A stretch of 64,000 bases of DNA from Andrena cerasifolii (taxonomy: Eukaryota; Arthropoda; Insecta; Hymenoptera; Andrenidae). Location of the stretch: contig NC_135123.1 in NCBI RefSeq assembly GCF_050908995.1, forward strand, positions 3,162,001 to 3,226,000, written 5' to 3'. The stretch's first letter is position 1. Each line of letters opens with the position of its first letter. Of the stretch, positions 56,061-64,000 are shown piece after piece. Made by a program: the position numbers and the translations under genes. The notes below the pieces were generated by a model, which worked only from the letters and a program-made list of their open reading frames with translations, ran no database searches and was not told the origin of the DNA.

Positions 56061-56643
56061 TCGAGTATAGTGCCTCTACGAGCTATAGTGACTTAGGTGT
56101 GAGGCCTCTCAGCGGGGTCTTAACCGATATCCTGCTGGGTATGGGCCGCTAAACGTGGCCTCCTACTACCTCTTGCAGGACTGTGTTTAGGGAAGACCAG
56201 GACAAAACCGGGGCCCTAAAGATTAAGTAATATAATTTCGATTTTAATAAAATAAAAAAGAAATTGAAGAAATTGATTATCAATATTAAAGGGCATCAAT
56301 TAAGCTTTGCTACTGGCAATTAAAATTTGTCGCGTTGTCAGCACATATTAAATAAAAATCCATTGTAGTGAGGTATATGTACTGCATTAGAACAGTTGTA
56401 ATATAAATTATTTTATATTAACAACTTATTTTAAATTAAAGTCACTGCATGTCTTGAAGTAATGTTGGAGACTTTACCCTTTAGGACCCCAGTTTTGACC
56501 TGATCTTCCCTAAACACAGTCCTGCAAGAAGTAGTAGGGGGTACGTTTGGCGGCCCATACCCAGCAGGGTATCGGTTAAGACCCCACTGAGTGACCTCAC
56601 ACCTAAGTCACTATAGCTCGTAGAGGCACTATGCTCGAATATT
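56061..56643. repeat. Inverted pair of ~155 bp (56061-56215 / 56478-56643)
   Basis: TTCGAGTATAGTGCCTCTAC at the left and its near-complement at the right, with shared blocks GAGCTATAGTGACTTAGGTG and GACTGTGTTTAGGGAAGA. The spacer is about 260 bp of AT-rich DNA. The left arm abuts the terminal repeat of the surrounding element directly. Confidence 0.7.
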
Positions 56644-56674
56644 ATAATATGCATTTGCAAAGCACTTCGGGCAG

Positions 56675-57172
56675 ATGAAGTCTCTGAAGTTGTTGTATGT
56701 AGCACTTGTTAGGCCGCAGGTAGAATATGCGTCGGTAATTTGGAGCCCAAGGCATAGGCAATATGTTAACTTAATGGAACGTGTCCAGCATGAGTTCCTC
56801 AGGCTGGTCTTGGGGGCAACTGGCTGCCCTATGCGGTTCTACGACCATGATTATGGTCCTGCCTTACTCAAAACGAGGCTCTCTACTCTCAGTGATCGTC
56901 GTGTCTTTTCCGACCTGACGTTTCTGTATAGGGTTATTCACGGCCAGATTAATTGTCACGGGCTCGTTGCATCGTTACGTTTTCACGCCTCTGAACGGTC
57001 ATTGCGTCTGAGACCCCTCTTTAAGCCAAAGATACCGGAATATCACCACTATACTGCTGACCCCATAAACCGCGCCATGGAGGAGGTCAATCAGTGCCTC
57101 GCGGATATAGATTTCTTCTCTATATCTCAAAATTCATTTCGGAATCAATTGTTTGACCAACTTTTAGTATAA
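56675..57172 (+). pseudogene. Non-LTR retrotransposon ORF2, C-terminal fragment
   Basis: A 165-codon intact frame begins MKSLKLLYVALVRPQVEYAS. LYxALVRPxxEYAxxIWSP marks the end of the thumb region after the reverse-transcriptase domain of Jockey/CR1/RTE-type elements. It continues YHHYTADPINRAMEEVNQCL and ends FRNQLFDQLLV with a TAA. The 3' tail (57173-57275) runs into a TAA microsatellite, as in LINE tails. The 5' part is missing (5' truncation). A sister fragment with the same C-terminus follows at 57533. Confidence 0.75.
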
Positions 57173-57275
57173 TCTTTCAACCTCGCTGTAGCGTTTTATT
57201 GTTTTGTAGTACGCGGACGGTTTAATCTTATTTGTATTTACCTGTATATTATGTGCTCTAAAGGGTTTTTTCCCG

Positions 57276-57315
<40 letters not shown>

Positions 57316-57366
57316 GAATAATAATAATATTATAATTAATAATATAAGAATAATAATAATATTATA

Positions 57367-57417
<51 letters not shown>

Positions 57418-57433
57418 GTTGTTGTTATTGTTA

Positions 57434-57498
<65 letters not shown>

Positions 57499-57500
57499 AT
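57276..57500 (+). repeat. TAA/TTA trinucleotide microsatellite
   Basis: AATAAT repeats switch after about 57365 to ATTATT repeats, so the tract is itself an inverted repeat of about 225 bp. It separates the two LINE 3' fragments. The poly-Asn open frame on the minus strand is an artefact. Confidence 0.9.
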
Positions 57501-57532
57501 ATCTGGTAGCTGAGATTAAGTTCAATGGGCCC

Positions 57533-57715
57533 ATGGTCAATCTTAGAAGTCGTCCGCTATTTGATACTAGAATGCCTTCGTACAGTAGTTACACAGCAAA
57601 CCCTATAAACTGTGCTATGCGTCAGTTCAACGTACAATTCGGTGATGTGGATCCCTTCGTGATTTCCTCAAATGTTTTCGGCGAACAGATGCGTTGTCGA
57701 TTGCGAAATGTTTAG
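57533..57715 (+). pseudogene. Second non-LTR ORF2 C-terminal fragment
   Basis: The peptide LRSRPLFDTRMPSYSSYTAN and PINCAMRQFNVQFGDVDPFV parallels LRLRPLFKPKIPEYHHYTAD / PINRAMEEVNQCLADIDFFS of the upstream fragment, so both derive from one LINE family but from different copies. A short tail ending GTGAAATAAAACAAATAAA follows (57786-57805). Confidence 0.7.
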
Positions 57716-57805
57716 CTGAGTTGTAAATCTGTCAGACTCTAATTAAGTTTTGTCATTTTTGATTTTTGTAATTAATGGGATTATCCCGTGAAATAAAACA
57801 AATAA

Positions 57806-58062
57806 ATATTCGAGTAGCTTGAAGTTCGGAACAAGCCGAGCCGAGTACCCGTAAAAATCGAGTAGCTCGAAGGAACCGATCGGCTCGATAAAACCGAGTA
57901 CCTCGTATTTATTCGAGCGGCTCGAAAGAACCGAGAAACTCGAATTTTTTTCGAGCGACTCGAATATACTTGGAGCAGATCGAAATTTTCGAGCAGACCG
58001 ACTGTGTCGAGTAGCTTGAAACTTGAACGTTTCGGGCAATACGAATGTTTCGAATATTTCAG
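57806..58062. repeat. Inner TCGAG arm, inverted relative to 58733-58984
   Basis: The sequence matches the complement of the element's right arm over about 250 bp, for example CTTGGAGCAGATCGAAATTT, CGAGCAGACCGACTGTGTCG and CGAATGTTTCGAATATTT. It is rich in alternating TCGAG/CTCGA units. Such arms may bind transposase or simply be a mobile hairpin. Confidence 0.7.
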
Positions 58063-58194
58063 GTTACGAAGAAAAAAGTAAGAAGAAAAGGAAGATAACG
58101 TAAAGAGAAGTGTATGAATACGTTCATAAATACACAAAAAAAGAAAGAAAAAAGATTTGAATTTAGTACTTATTTTCAAAAGTTACAGAATATT

Positions 58195-58232
58195 ATTATT
58201 ATTATTATTAATATTATTATTATTATTATTAA
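58195..58232 (+). repeat. ATT microsatellite
   Basis: ATT repeats with one ATATTA interruption; short, and within the composite hAT element. Confidence 0.8.
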
Positions 58233-58732
58233 CTAGTCTGGTAACTTATTCTAATAACCTAAGCATATGTGCTTACGCATCGGGGACAGTTATTGGAAAA
58301 TACTGTGAGAGCGCCATCTACTAAAGTAAGCTCTGTAATCGGGTCAATCGCGTTACAGGATTGGTGTCACACACAAGTATTGAAACAGTGCAATAATGTT
58401 TTCGTCATTAAATAGTCTGTTAAATTTTACAAAATCGATCATCAAACAGTCGAAATTCCCAATACTGCCAATTACATGTGAGAGCTAACCCGATTAGACT
58501 GCTTTAATTTTCGCCACCAGATGGCGTAGCGGAAATAAGAAAATGCCAATTCAGGGAGTCGACTGAGCAATTTGTGCCGGAATGAATCACAAGATATAGA
58601 GCACACATCAATATCAGTGAGATATTGGTCCGCCGCATACATAGCTCTATTGATATTTCCATTTACAGCTTACATTTTAATTATTCACATTACTTATTGG
58701 GAACCATTATTTACATTCCCCTAGATAAACAT

Positions 58733-58984
58733 AACCTAAAATATTCGAAACATTCGTATTGCTCGAAACGTTCAAGCTTCAAGGTACTCGACACAGTCGG
58801 TCTGCTCGAAAATTTCGATTTGCTCCAAGTATATTCGAGCCGCCCGAAAAAATTCGAGCTACTCTGTTTTATTGAGCCGCTCGGATCTTTCGAGCCACTC
58901 GGTTTTTACGGGTACTCGGCTCGGCTCGGCTCGAAAAACCGAACCTGGCTCGGCTCACTTTTTCCGAGTACTCGAACAGCCTTA
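58733..58984. repeat. Right TCGAG arm of the 56052-58984 element
   Basis: Ends in TACTCGAACAGCCTTA. The units TTCGAGCCACTCGGTTTTTA and GTACTCGGCTCGGCTCGGCT mirror the fragments at 18640-18877 and 26302-27486, defining one dispersed family in this locus. Confidence 0.75.
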
Positions 58985-59085
58985 TTAATTAGCCGTACAA
59001 AAATTTTTTGTAAGAAAAACAGCATCGCTTAGGCAGAAAATTGAGGGCAATCAGTGAATCGCTAAAGTACCATGTTTGTTCGTAG

Positions 59086-59197
59086 ACGATGTAAGCGCTG
59101 ATACCACGACGTTCAAGGATCTGTTCAACAGCACATCCTGCGCGAAGCCACCCTTCGAATGTCCACACCCGCAGATAGACTTTTACTTGTACACGAG
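59086..59197 (+). CDS. Secreted pancreatic-type lipase relative, second coding exon
   Basis: The acceptor is ttcgtag (ends 59085) and the donor ACGAG|gtaagt (59198). The frame continues from 52930 in phase 1 and leaves in phase 2. It reads DVSADTTTFKDLFNSTSCAK then PPFECPHPQIDFYLYTR. The CPxxxIxFYLYTR block is what I recall at the start of the mature domain of insect pancreatic-lipase-like proteins, just before the first strands of the alpha/beta hydrolase fold. These secreted enzymes hydrolyse acylglycerols or phospholipids; some relatives (yolk-protein type) have lost catalysis. The GxSxG nucleophile and the rest of the triad would lie in later exons outside the window, so activity cannot be judged. 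An NST sequon is present. Confidence 0.62.
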
Positions 59198-59691
59198 GTA
59201 AGTTATTTTTAACGGGAAAAATAATTGTACCATATACCTACCTCCTTAGGGAAATATGATTCAAACTGAAAATAAGTAATAATGATTCAAAACAACATTC
59301 TAGTCCATCATTTATAATAAGTAATATTATTTACAATTATGAAGGATATGAATTTATTTGAAATTATTTGATTTTCATGTGGTAAAACTATTTCATAAGT
59401 TTTCATTTTAAATGTTACCTAGGTACTAAAACAGTCAAGATATTTCCTTTTAATATATTCAATAAAATTTATCTGACAATTTTCTTATCGATGATTGAAA
59501 TTCTAACTGTTCTCTTAAACAAATAATTCTAGTTGCTGAGTAGATGTAGTAGTATTCAGATAATAGATATAGAAAGGAAAGGGGCATGTATATTACGTAG
59601 TACTTCATAATTAATACCATAATGTTCAATGCATATTATACAATTTCACATAATAATAGCGTGTACTTACTAATTTGAACTGATATAGACA

Positions 59692-59931
59692 GGGTAGATG
59701 CACCATTTGTGGCCTCTTCAAGGTATTGTACCAGTTCTGGCCACTTCTTAAAAAATATAATATTTTTCCGTGTAAACAATAAATGTAACCTTATATTTCT
59801 GGCGGTATACTAAACAAAATATTTATGACGTGAAATTATCCACATAATAATGATCTGCAAGCAGTTTAAAAGTAAGATAATTATACACATGGCCAAAAGC
59901 AGTGCCATGGCCACAAACGGTACAACTACCC
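59692..59931. mobile_element. 240-bp MITE with GGGTAGATGCACCATTTGTG ends
   Basis: GGGTAGATGCACCATTTGTG (left) and GGGTAGTTGTACCGTTTGTG (right, complement), both followed by GCC. TA follows the right end (59932-59933), and CA precedes the left. Sub-terminal GTACCAGTTCTGGCCAC and GTGCCATGGCCAC variants are present. It is related in its ends to 43168-44028 and 60554-61392. Confidence 0.6.
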
Positions 59932-60297
59932 TAATACTTTCGGGAATGCACTATTTAATCAAATACACATCCAATATAGGTACACGTATCAACTTGTTTC
60001 TTTTTTGGTATTTATTGGTATTTAATGTATCTTGTAGTACTCCCCTGAGTAGTGAACTCCGAAAATCGCGTCCGATTACAATAACCGCGGCAGCGTATTT
60101 TCGAAGTTAAAGTGAATGTTTAGTTAGTAATTAGTCTATAAACCCTCCCGAATACAACGATATAAGTTATTATTGCATTATGAACATTTAAATATGTTTA
60201 AACATCGATCAAATAGAAAAGGAAACCCGAAATGCACCCATTTTTGAAGATATTTTTCAATTTATTTCCAAAACTAAGGGTCTAGGATAAAATCTGA

Positions 60298-60551
60298 CCA
60301 TTCCACGCGATGCAGCATACATTTTTCCTTCGGAAAGCATTAACAGAAGTGGTAAGTCACGTTTTGTTTTCAATACAGAAGCGAAATAGTTTGGCAAAAC
60401 GTGCGGCGCCGACAGTGGTAGTCAACGGCGGCGCGCGATATACTGCCGCTCGTTTTGCCAAACTATTTCGCTTCTGTATTGAAAACAAAACGTGACTTAC
60501 CACTTCTGTTGATGCTTTCCGATGGAAAAATGTCTGCTAAATCGCGTGGAA
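60298..60551. repeat. ~250-bp near-perfect hairpin
   Basis: Arms of about 105 bp, ATTCCACGCGATGCAGCATA on the left and ATTCCACGCGATTTAGCAGA on the complement of the right, are almost identical from GGAAAGCAT inwards (GAAGTGGTAAGTCACGTTTT, AGCGAAATAGTTTGGCAAAA). The loop is about 45 bp and GC-rich (GCGGCGCCGACAGTGG). The high arm identity suggests recent origin or gene conversion. The next element begins only 2 bp away. Confidence 0.8.
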
Positions 60552-60553
60552 TA

Positions 60554-61392
60554 AGGTGAATGTCCCAATTTCTGCTCATTTAAGAGGTTACTCGACAGAA
60601 AGAAGGTGTAAAAAATTTGTTTCTGATCAAAATTTGCAGAGTAATTGATTAATTCTTTAATAATAAATCAACCAGTCGAAAACTATTTAAGAAAGATATT
60701 TCAAGATGTTTAACTACTAGTAAATTGTAATTAAATATAATGCTTTAAATGTCCGTATTTCTACTCACCATTTGTACCAATTTCTGCTCACATAATATGT
60801 TGCCATTTCAGGTTAAAATAAGTTACACTTTTAATGGAGATGTTTTATAACACAACAGTAAAGCATAAAATAATGATAAAGAAAAAATAAAATGCCTTAG
60901 AATAGAAATAGAAATTACAGCATATACTGAATTGTGAGGTTATGTTGCTAAAATTTTGGTGAGTAGAAATGCGGACACGATGGTGATTCACTTGACCCTA
61001 AACCTAATCACCTGTTTTCTACTTAAAATAATAAAAAAAAATAGTAAAAAATCTACATCCAGAGCACAATACGGTATCTATTTTTGTTATTAAATAAGAA
61101 CTTTTATTGCAAAAACTATTTTCTGCCCAATTATCGAATACCAATAGTGACCCTGTTCCTTACCACAACCAGCTAAAATACGGTCGAAAAATCATGAGTC
61201 ACTGATTTTAAAAGTTTTTTGTTGCTTATGCTGCACTTTGATTAGCCCAAGCTCGTGCAGCACTCGCGTAAATGTTCAAATAATTTAGAATTATTTTGTT
61301 GCAACTATAGTACAAACGTGACGCTTATAATAATAAGAAAAATACGAAATGAGCAGAAATGGGGACGTGAGCAGAAATTGGGACATTCACCT
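60554..61392. mobile_element. 839-bp TA-flanked element with AGGTGAATGTCCCAATTTCT ends
   Basis: AGGTGAATGTCCCAATTTCT, followed by GCTCA, is exact at both ends. TA lies at 60552-60553 and 61393-61394. Internal variants GTCCGTATTTCTACTCAC and GAGTAGAAATGCGGACA are inverted to each other. No transposase was seen. Confidence 0.78.
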
Positions 61393-62089
61393 TATTTGAC
61401 CGCTTCCAGCAGTGCGTCCTCCCGGGTACAGGCTTGAATTGAGTAAAATAAAGTCCCTCGCATTGTTTAAAATGTACATATCATTTCTACAGCTAAGATA
61501 CCAGTAAATACAAAAATCTATATTCTTTGAACGAAACTGTTCCTTATTCATTATTTTACATTGTTTGTAATAATGTATCCTTCTGACAGTTAGGAAAACG
61601 AGTACCATCATATTTTATAATTTATTATAAGCATTGTTTTCGATTTTCGTCCTTTGTTATTAATTCATTATAATCTTGTATTAATTCGATTCCCCTGTAG
61701 ATGGTATCATTAATTACTTCCAATTTATTTACAATAATTTGTAGTCGTTTGTCTGGACACGATCAGGTGTATAGTCTCTACAATAATAGTTGTAGGGACT
61801 ATTTTAATCTAAAGCTACTTTTGGCAGTAGAGTGCTGAAATATGCACTAACACTAAACACTAATAAGAAAAAATATAACCGTTAAATAGTTGGACAGCTT
61901 TGCCAGAGAATTTGAAGTTATGGCGGAATTGCGCTTATGGGTTTTTTTTACATGTAAAAATTCAGGGCTCATGTGGCACGCTTTCCTCTTATCTAATCGA
62001 GTCTTAAAAAAATAAGGACCACTTTAATATACACTTTCTACCTTTACATATATAGTTTTGGGACGAGTTTTATATTATTAATGATATAT

Positions 62090-62365
62090 GTATATATATA
62101 TATATTTTACTATTACTATTTTTTTAAAACATTAATTATATAGATAAGCTAACTAAGCTTTTAGGCTCATACCCTAACTATAAAAATTCAACTTTTTTTC
62201 TATATAATTAATAGAATCTAAAATATTATTATAAAAAAATATTTATATTAAACTATAATTATTAATAAAATTATATTTATTAATATTATATTTATTAATA
62301 TTATATATATATATATAACTATATATATATATATAACTATATATATATATATATATATATATGAT
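62090..62365 (+). repeat. AT-rich and TA-dinucleotide tract
   Basis: Runs of TATATATA (about 62090-62108, 62303-62322, 62339-62362) and ATTATATTTATTAATATTAT repeats form a simple-sequence region. Confidence 0.85.
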
Positions 62366-62940
62366 TCGCAATAGTGTAAAGAATAAAATGAAAACATAAG
62401 TTCTTTGCAGTTGATATTACATAATCGTAAAGTATCTGAGCTATTGATTCACCTATTTCAGATGGTGCACTAACGCTTAACATAATATGTATAACAGGCA
62501 CTGTACATTCTGCATGCATATTGCTTTAAATTAAAAGGTATAATTTTTTAATATTCATTAACAAATAGTTTTGTAAATTTTTTATCGACAGTATTGAAGT
62601 TAATTGTTTTTGTCATTTAAGAGTTTCGTCTAGCTTTATAGTATGGATAAATATGTATAGAAGCTCACGGTCGTGTAAAAACTAAGCTTCCGAAACCGTC
62701 AAATATCACACCCTCTGATTTATTCTTAGACATTTTATTATGAATATTATTAAAAATATCGCAAAGTATTAATCAGGGGCGGATCCAGGACCCCTTGTTG
62801 GAGGGGGCGAAATGTGTAAAAGTAGCAGTAATTAGGTTTATTTTTTGCCTTCCAGTCTCAGAATGGGGTTACATGTTTGTGTGCGTAAGTGTTTCTGGGA
62901 GGGTTAACTCAAAATTGTGTTTTCGGTTTGGCGTCTTCTT

Positions 62941-63204
62941 TCATCTTGGGCTTCCTTTCTTCTCCTTTTTTTCCGGAACCATACGCATCCACTCCGCTTC
63001 CTCTTCTTCTCCCTTTACTATCCCTCTTATCGTTGAATTTTCCCTTTTCAGCTCCTTGTAGTCTCCTAGCAAGTGTCCATTACATAGTCTGCATACTTTC
63101 TCTTCTTCTTCTTTCCAGTACTTGCTTCTCCGCTCTTCGTTCCCACATCTGAACCTTGTACTCGCTTTTACCTTGTAAAAGTTGTGTACCTTTTGTAAAA
63201 GCAC
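62941..63204 (-). pseudogene. Non-LTR retrotransposon ORF2, C-terminal zinc-knuckle fragment
   Basis: The minus-strand frame reads VKASTRFRCGNEERRSKYWK then EEEEKVCRLCNGH and, near the end, EEAEWMRMVPEKKEKKG. The R-F-R-C-G-N-E ... Y-W ... C-R-x-C pattern is the same LINE ORF2 carboxy-terminal motif as at 33180-33840. The H-V-x-C half of the knuckle has been lost. 5'-truncated. Confidence 0.6.
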
Positions 63205-63344
63205 ATATCTAAGTACATTTTCGAACCTTCTTTTACAAGATTTAAAATTTGCTTGTCATTTATATTTTAATATCGCTATCTGATACTACAGCCTAAATAA
63301 TTAAAATTACATTAATTATTTGTACATAATAAATTTTTTTAAAA

Positions 63345-63903
63345 AAATATTAAAACCGACTTCAAAATAATAAAAATGCACTAAAAAGTAAAAAATAATT
63401 ATTTCCCTTATTTAATCTACGACTCTCATATTTTTTAAGCCGACGCCAGACTTACACAGTGCAAATCATCATTTGACGCCTCATCGGGCGTCGACTTAAA
63501 AAATATGGGAGTCATAAATTAAATAAGGGAAAAAAATAATTTTTACTTTTTAGTGCATTTTCATTATTTTGAAGTCGCTTTTAATTTTTTTTTAAGTTTT
63601 TACTTTTAACTTCTTAGTTTTATATATATATTGACACAACATGCTGAAGAGATATGCGCGTACGTACATAAAATAATAATAATTAGGTGACAATAGTATT
63701 TATTATTAACTAGAATTAGCAAAATATTGGGCCAATGTTGATGCAGGGTGGGATGGGATCACCGGGGCATCGCTCTCTTTCGAATGAAAAAAAGATCATC
63801 GAAATCGGTCCATATGCTGAGGAGTTATGCGGGGACAAACATAAAAAAAAATACATACGGGTCGAATCTATAACCTCCTCCTTTTTGAAGTCGATTAAAA
63901 ACA
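63345..63903. mobile_element. Element with TTTTAAYCGACTTCAAAA ends and an internal hairpin
   Basis: TTAAAACCGACTTCAAAATA at the left and, on the complement of the right, TTTTAATCGACTTCAAAAAG. The first 250 bp form a hairpin (63350-63460 against 63490-63600, with GCACTAAAAAGTAAAA). The right half carries GATCATCGAAATCGGTCC and GCGGGGACAAACATAAAAAA, followed by ACATACGGGTCGA. I recall this text as part of a very widespread insect repeat, whose superfamily I cannot state. Confidence 0.55.
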
Positions 63904-64000
63904 TCAGAATAATTACCTGCGATTAAATATGCTGTTTTGATCTGATCGTCATACATTTATTTCAAGAGAGGACGTGAATCCGATTCTGAACCCGACCGCG

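Larger units (their letters stand above)
56052..58984. mobile_element. 2.9-kb TCGAG-family hAT element, perfect 16-bp TIR and 8-bp TSD, composite
   Basis: The ends TAAGGCTGTTCGAGTA are perfect inverted repeats over 16 bp, and the octamer TTAATTAG is identical at 56044-56051 and 58985-58992. The right arm continues TACTCGGAAAAAGTGAGCCG with many CTCGAAAGAACCGAG-type units. Inside lie an inverted pair (56061-56643), two LINE 3' ends, a trinucleotide tract and an internal inverted copy of the right arm (57806-58062). It is probably a non-autonomous hAT that collected other insertions before or after moving. Confidence 0.78.
52931..59085 (+). other. First intron of the lipase-like gene (6.2 kb), phase 1
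   Basis: The donor is gtaagt and the acceptor ttcgtag. It holds three hAT-like insertions (53832-54842, 55245-55547, 56052-58984) plus LINE fragments inside the last. 52950-53830, 54850-55240 and 55560-56040 show no structure I recognise; a minus-strand frame at 52950-53252 with an internal gtaagt is not supported. Confidence 0.6.
59198..64000 (+). other. Second intron of the lipase-like gene (inferred), right end of window
   Basis: No third exon was found to the end of the window, so the intron would exceed 4.8 kb. Elements are listed separately. 59200-59690, 59935-60295 and 61395-62085 are AT-rich without recognisable content. Confidence 0.45.

Noticed and set aside
57238..57540. Poly-asparagine open frame on the minus strand
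   Set aside because: Translation of the AAT/ATT microsatellite.
62774..62815. CAGGGGCGGATCCAGGACCCC, resembling a hAT terminus
   Set aside because: No matching opposite end or 8-bp duplication was found, so the boundary cannot be supported.

Overview
This is a stretch of nuclear insect chromosome: AT-rich, with split genes, GT/AG introns and very many DNA transposon remnants. No sequence here fixes the species. A hymenopteran such as an ant or bee is my best guess, from general repeat style only. There is no bacterial operon, phage, plasmid or CRISPR array.

Two host genes can be supported by homology recall, both on the + strand and both cut by the window. First come the last three coding exons of a vesicular glutamate transporter (SLC17 family, VGlut-like) at 1259-1639, 6486-6695 and 19268-19513. 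All junctions are phase 0, and they encode the C-terminal ~278 residues: the last membrane helices and the cytosolic tail. Its introns of 4.8 kb and 12.6 kb are packed with transposons. Second are the first two coding exons of a secreted pancreatic-type lipase relative at 52870-52930 (signal peptide) and 59086-59197 (phase 1, C|AC); this gene runs off the right edge. Between them lie 33 kb with no recognised gene. Four short splice-flanked open segments (30391-30456 +, 30840-31049 -, 36603-36740 -, 46970-47083 -) could be exons of unidentified genes.

Most of the window is mobile DNA, much of it with readable boundaries. Six hAT-type elements have perfect 8-bp target-site duplications (TSDs): 6130-6343, 7820-8207, 15702-15884, 51554-52363, 55245-55547 and 56052-58984. 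Four more have 6/8 or 7/8 matches. Six elements are flanked by TTAA or a near match, and many short elements by TA. A PIF/Harbinger-like element with TTA TSDs encloses a ~0.96-kb GCTAT array (49306-50410). A 3-kb pogo-type element (37826-40803) keeps a fragment of pipsqueak-type helix-turn-helix transposase and contains at least four other insertions. Non-LTR retrotransposon remains lie at 15115-17640 (-), 33180-33840 (+), 56675-57715 (+) and 62941-63204 (-). Two 5S rRNA-derived SINE-like copies lie at 31210-31326 (-) and 40266-40372 (+).

Layout: 1-19.5 kb VGlut 3' half with nested transposons; 19.5-22.5 kb probable 3' UTR and plain AT-rich DNA; 22.5-52.5 kb intergenic repeats including a 1.2-kb TTCTC/TTCTA satellite (33.9-35.1 kb) and the GCTAT array; 52.6-59.2 kb start of the lipase gene, with three hAT-like insertions in its first intron; 59.2-64 kb repeat-rich continuation of the lipase gene or its intron. 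All boundaries were read by eye; no database search was run.
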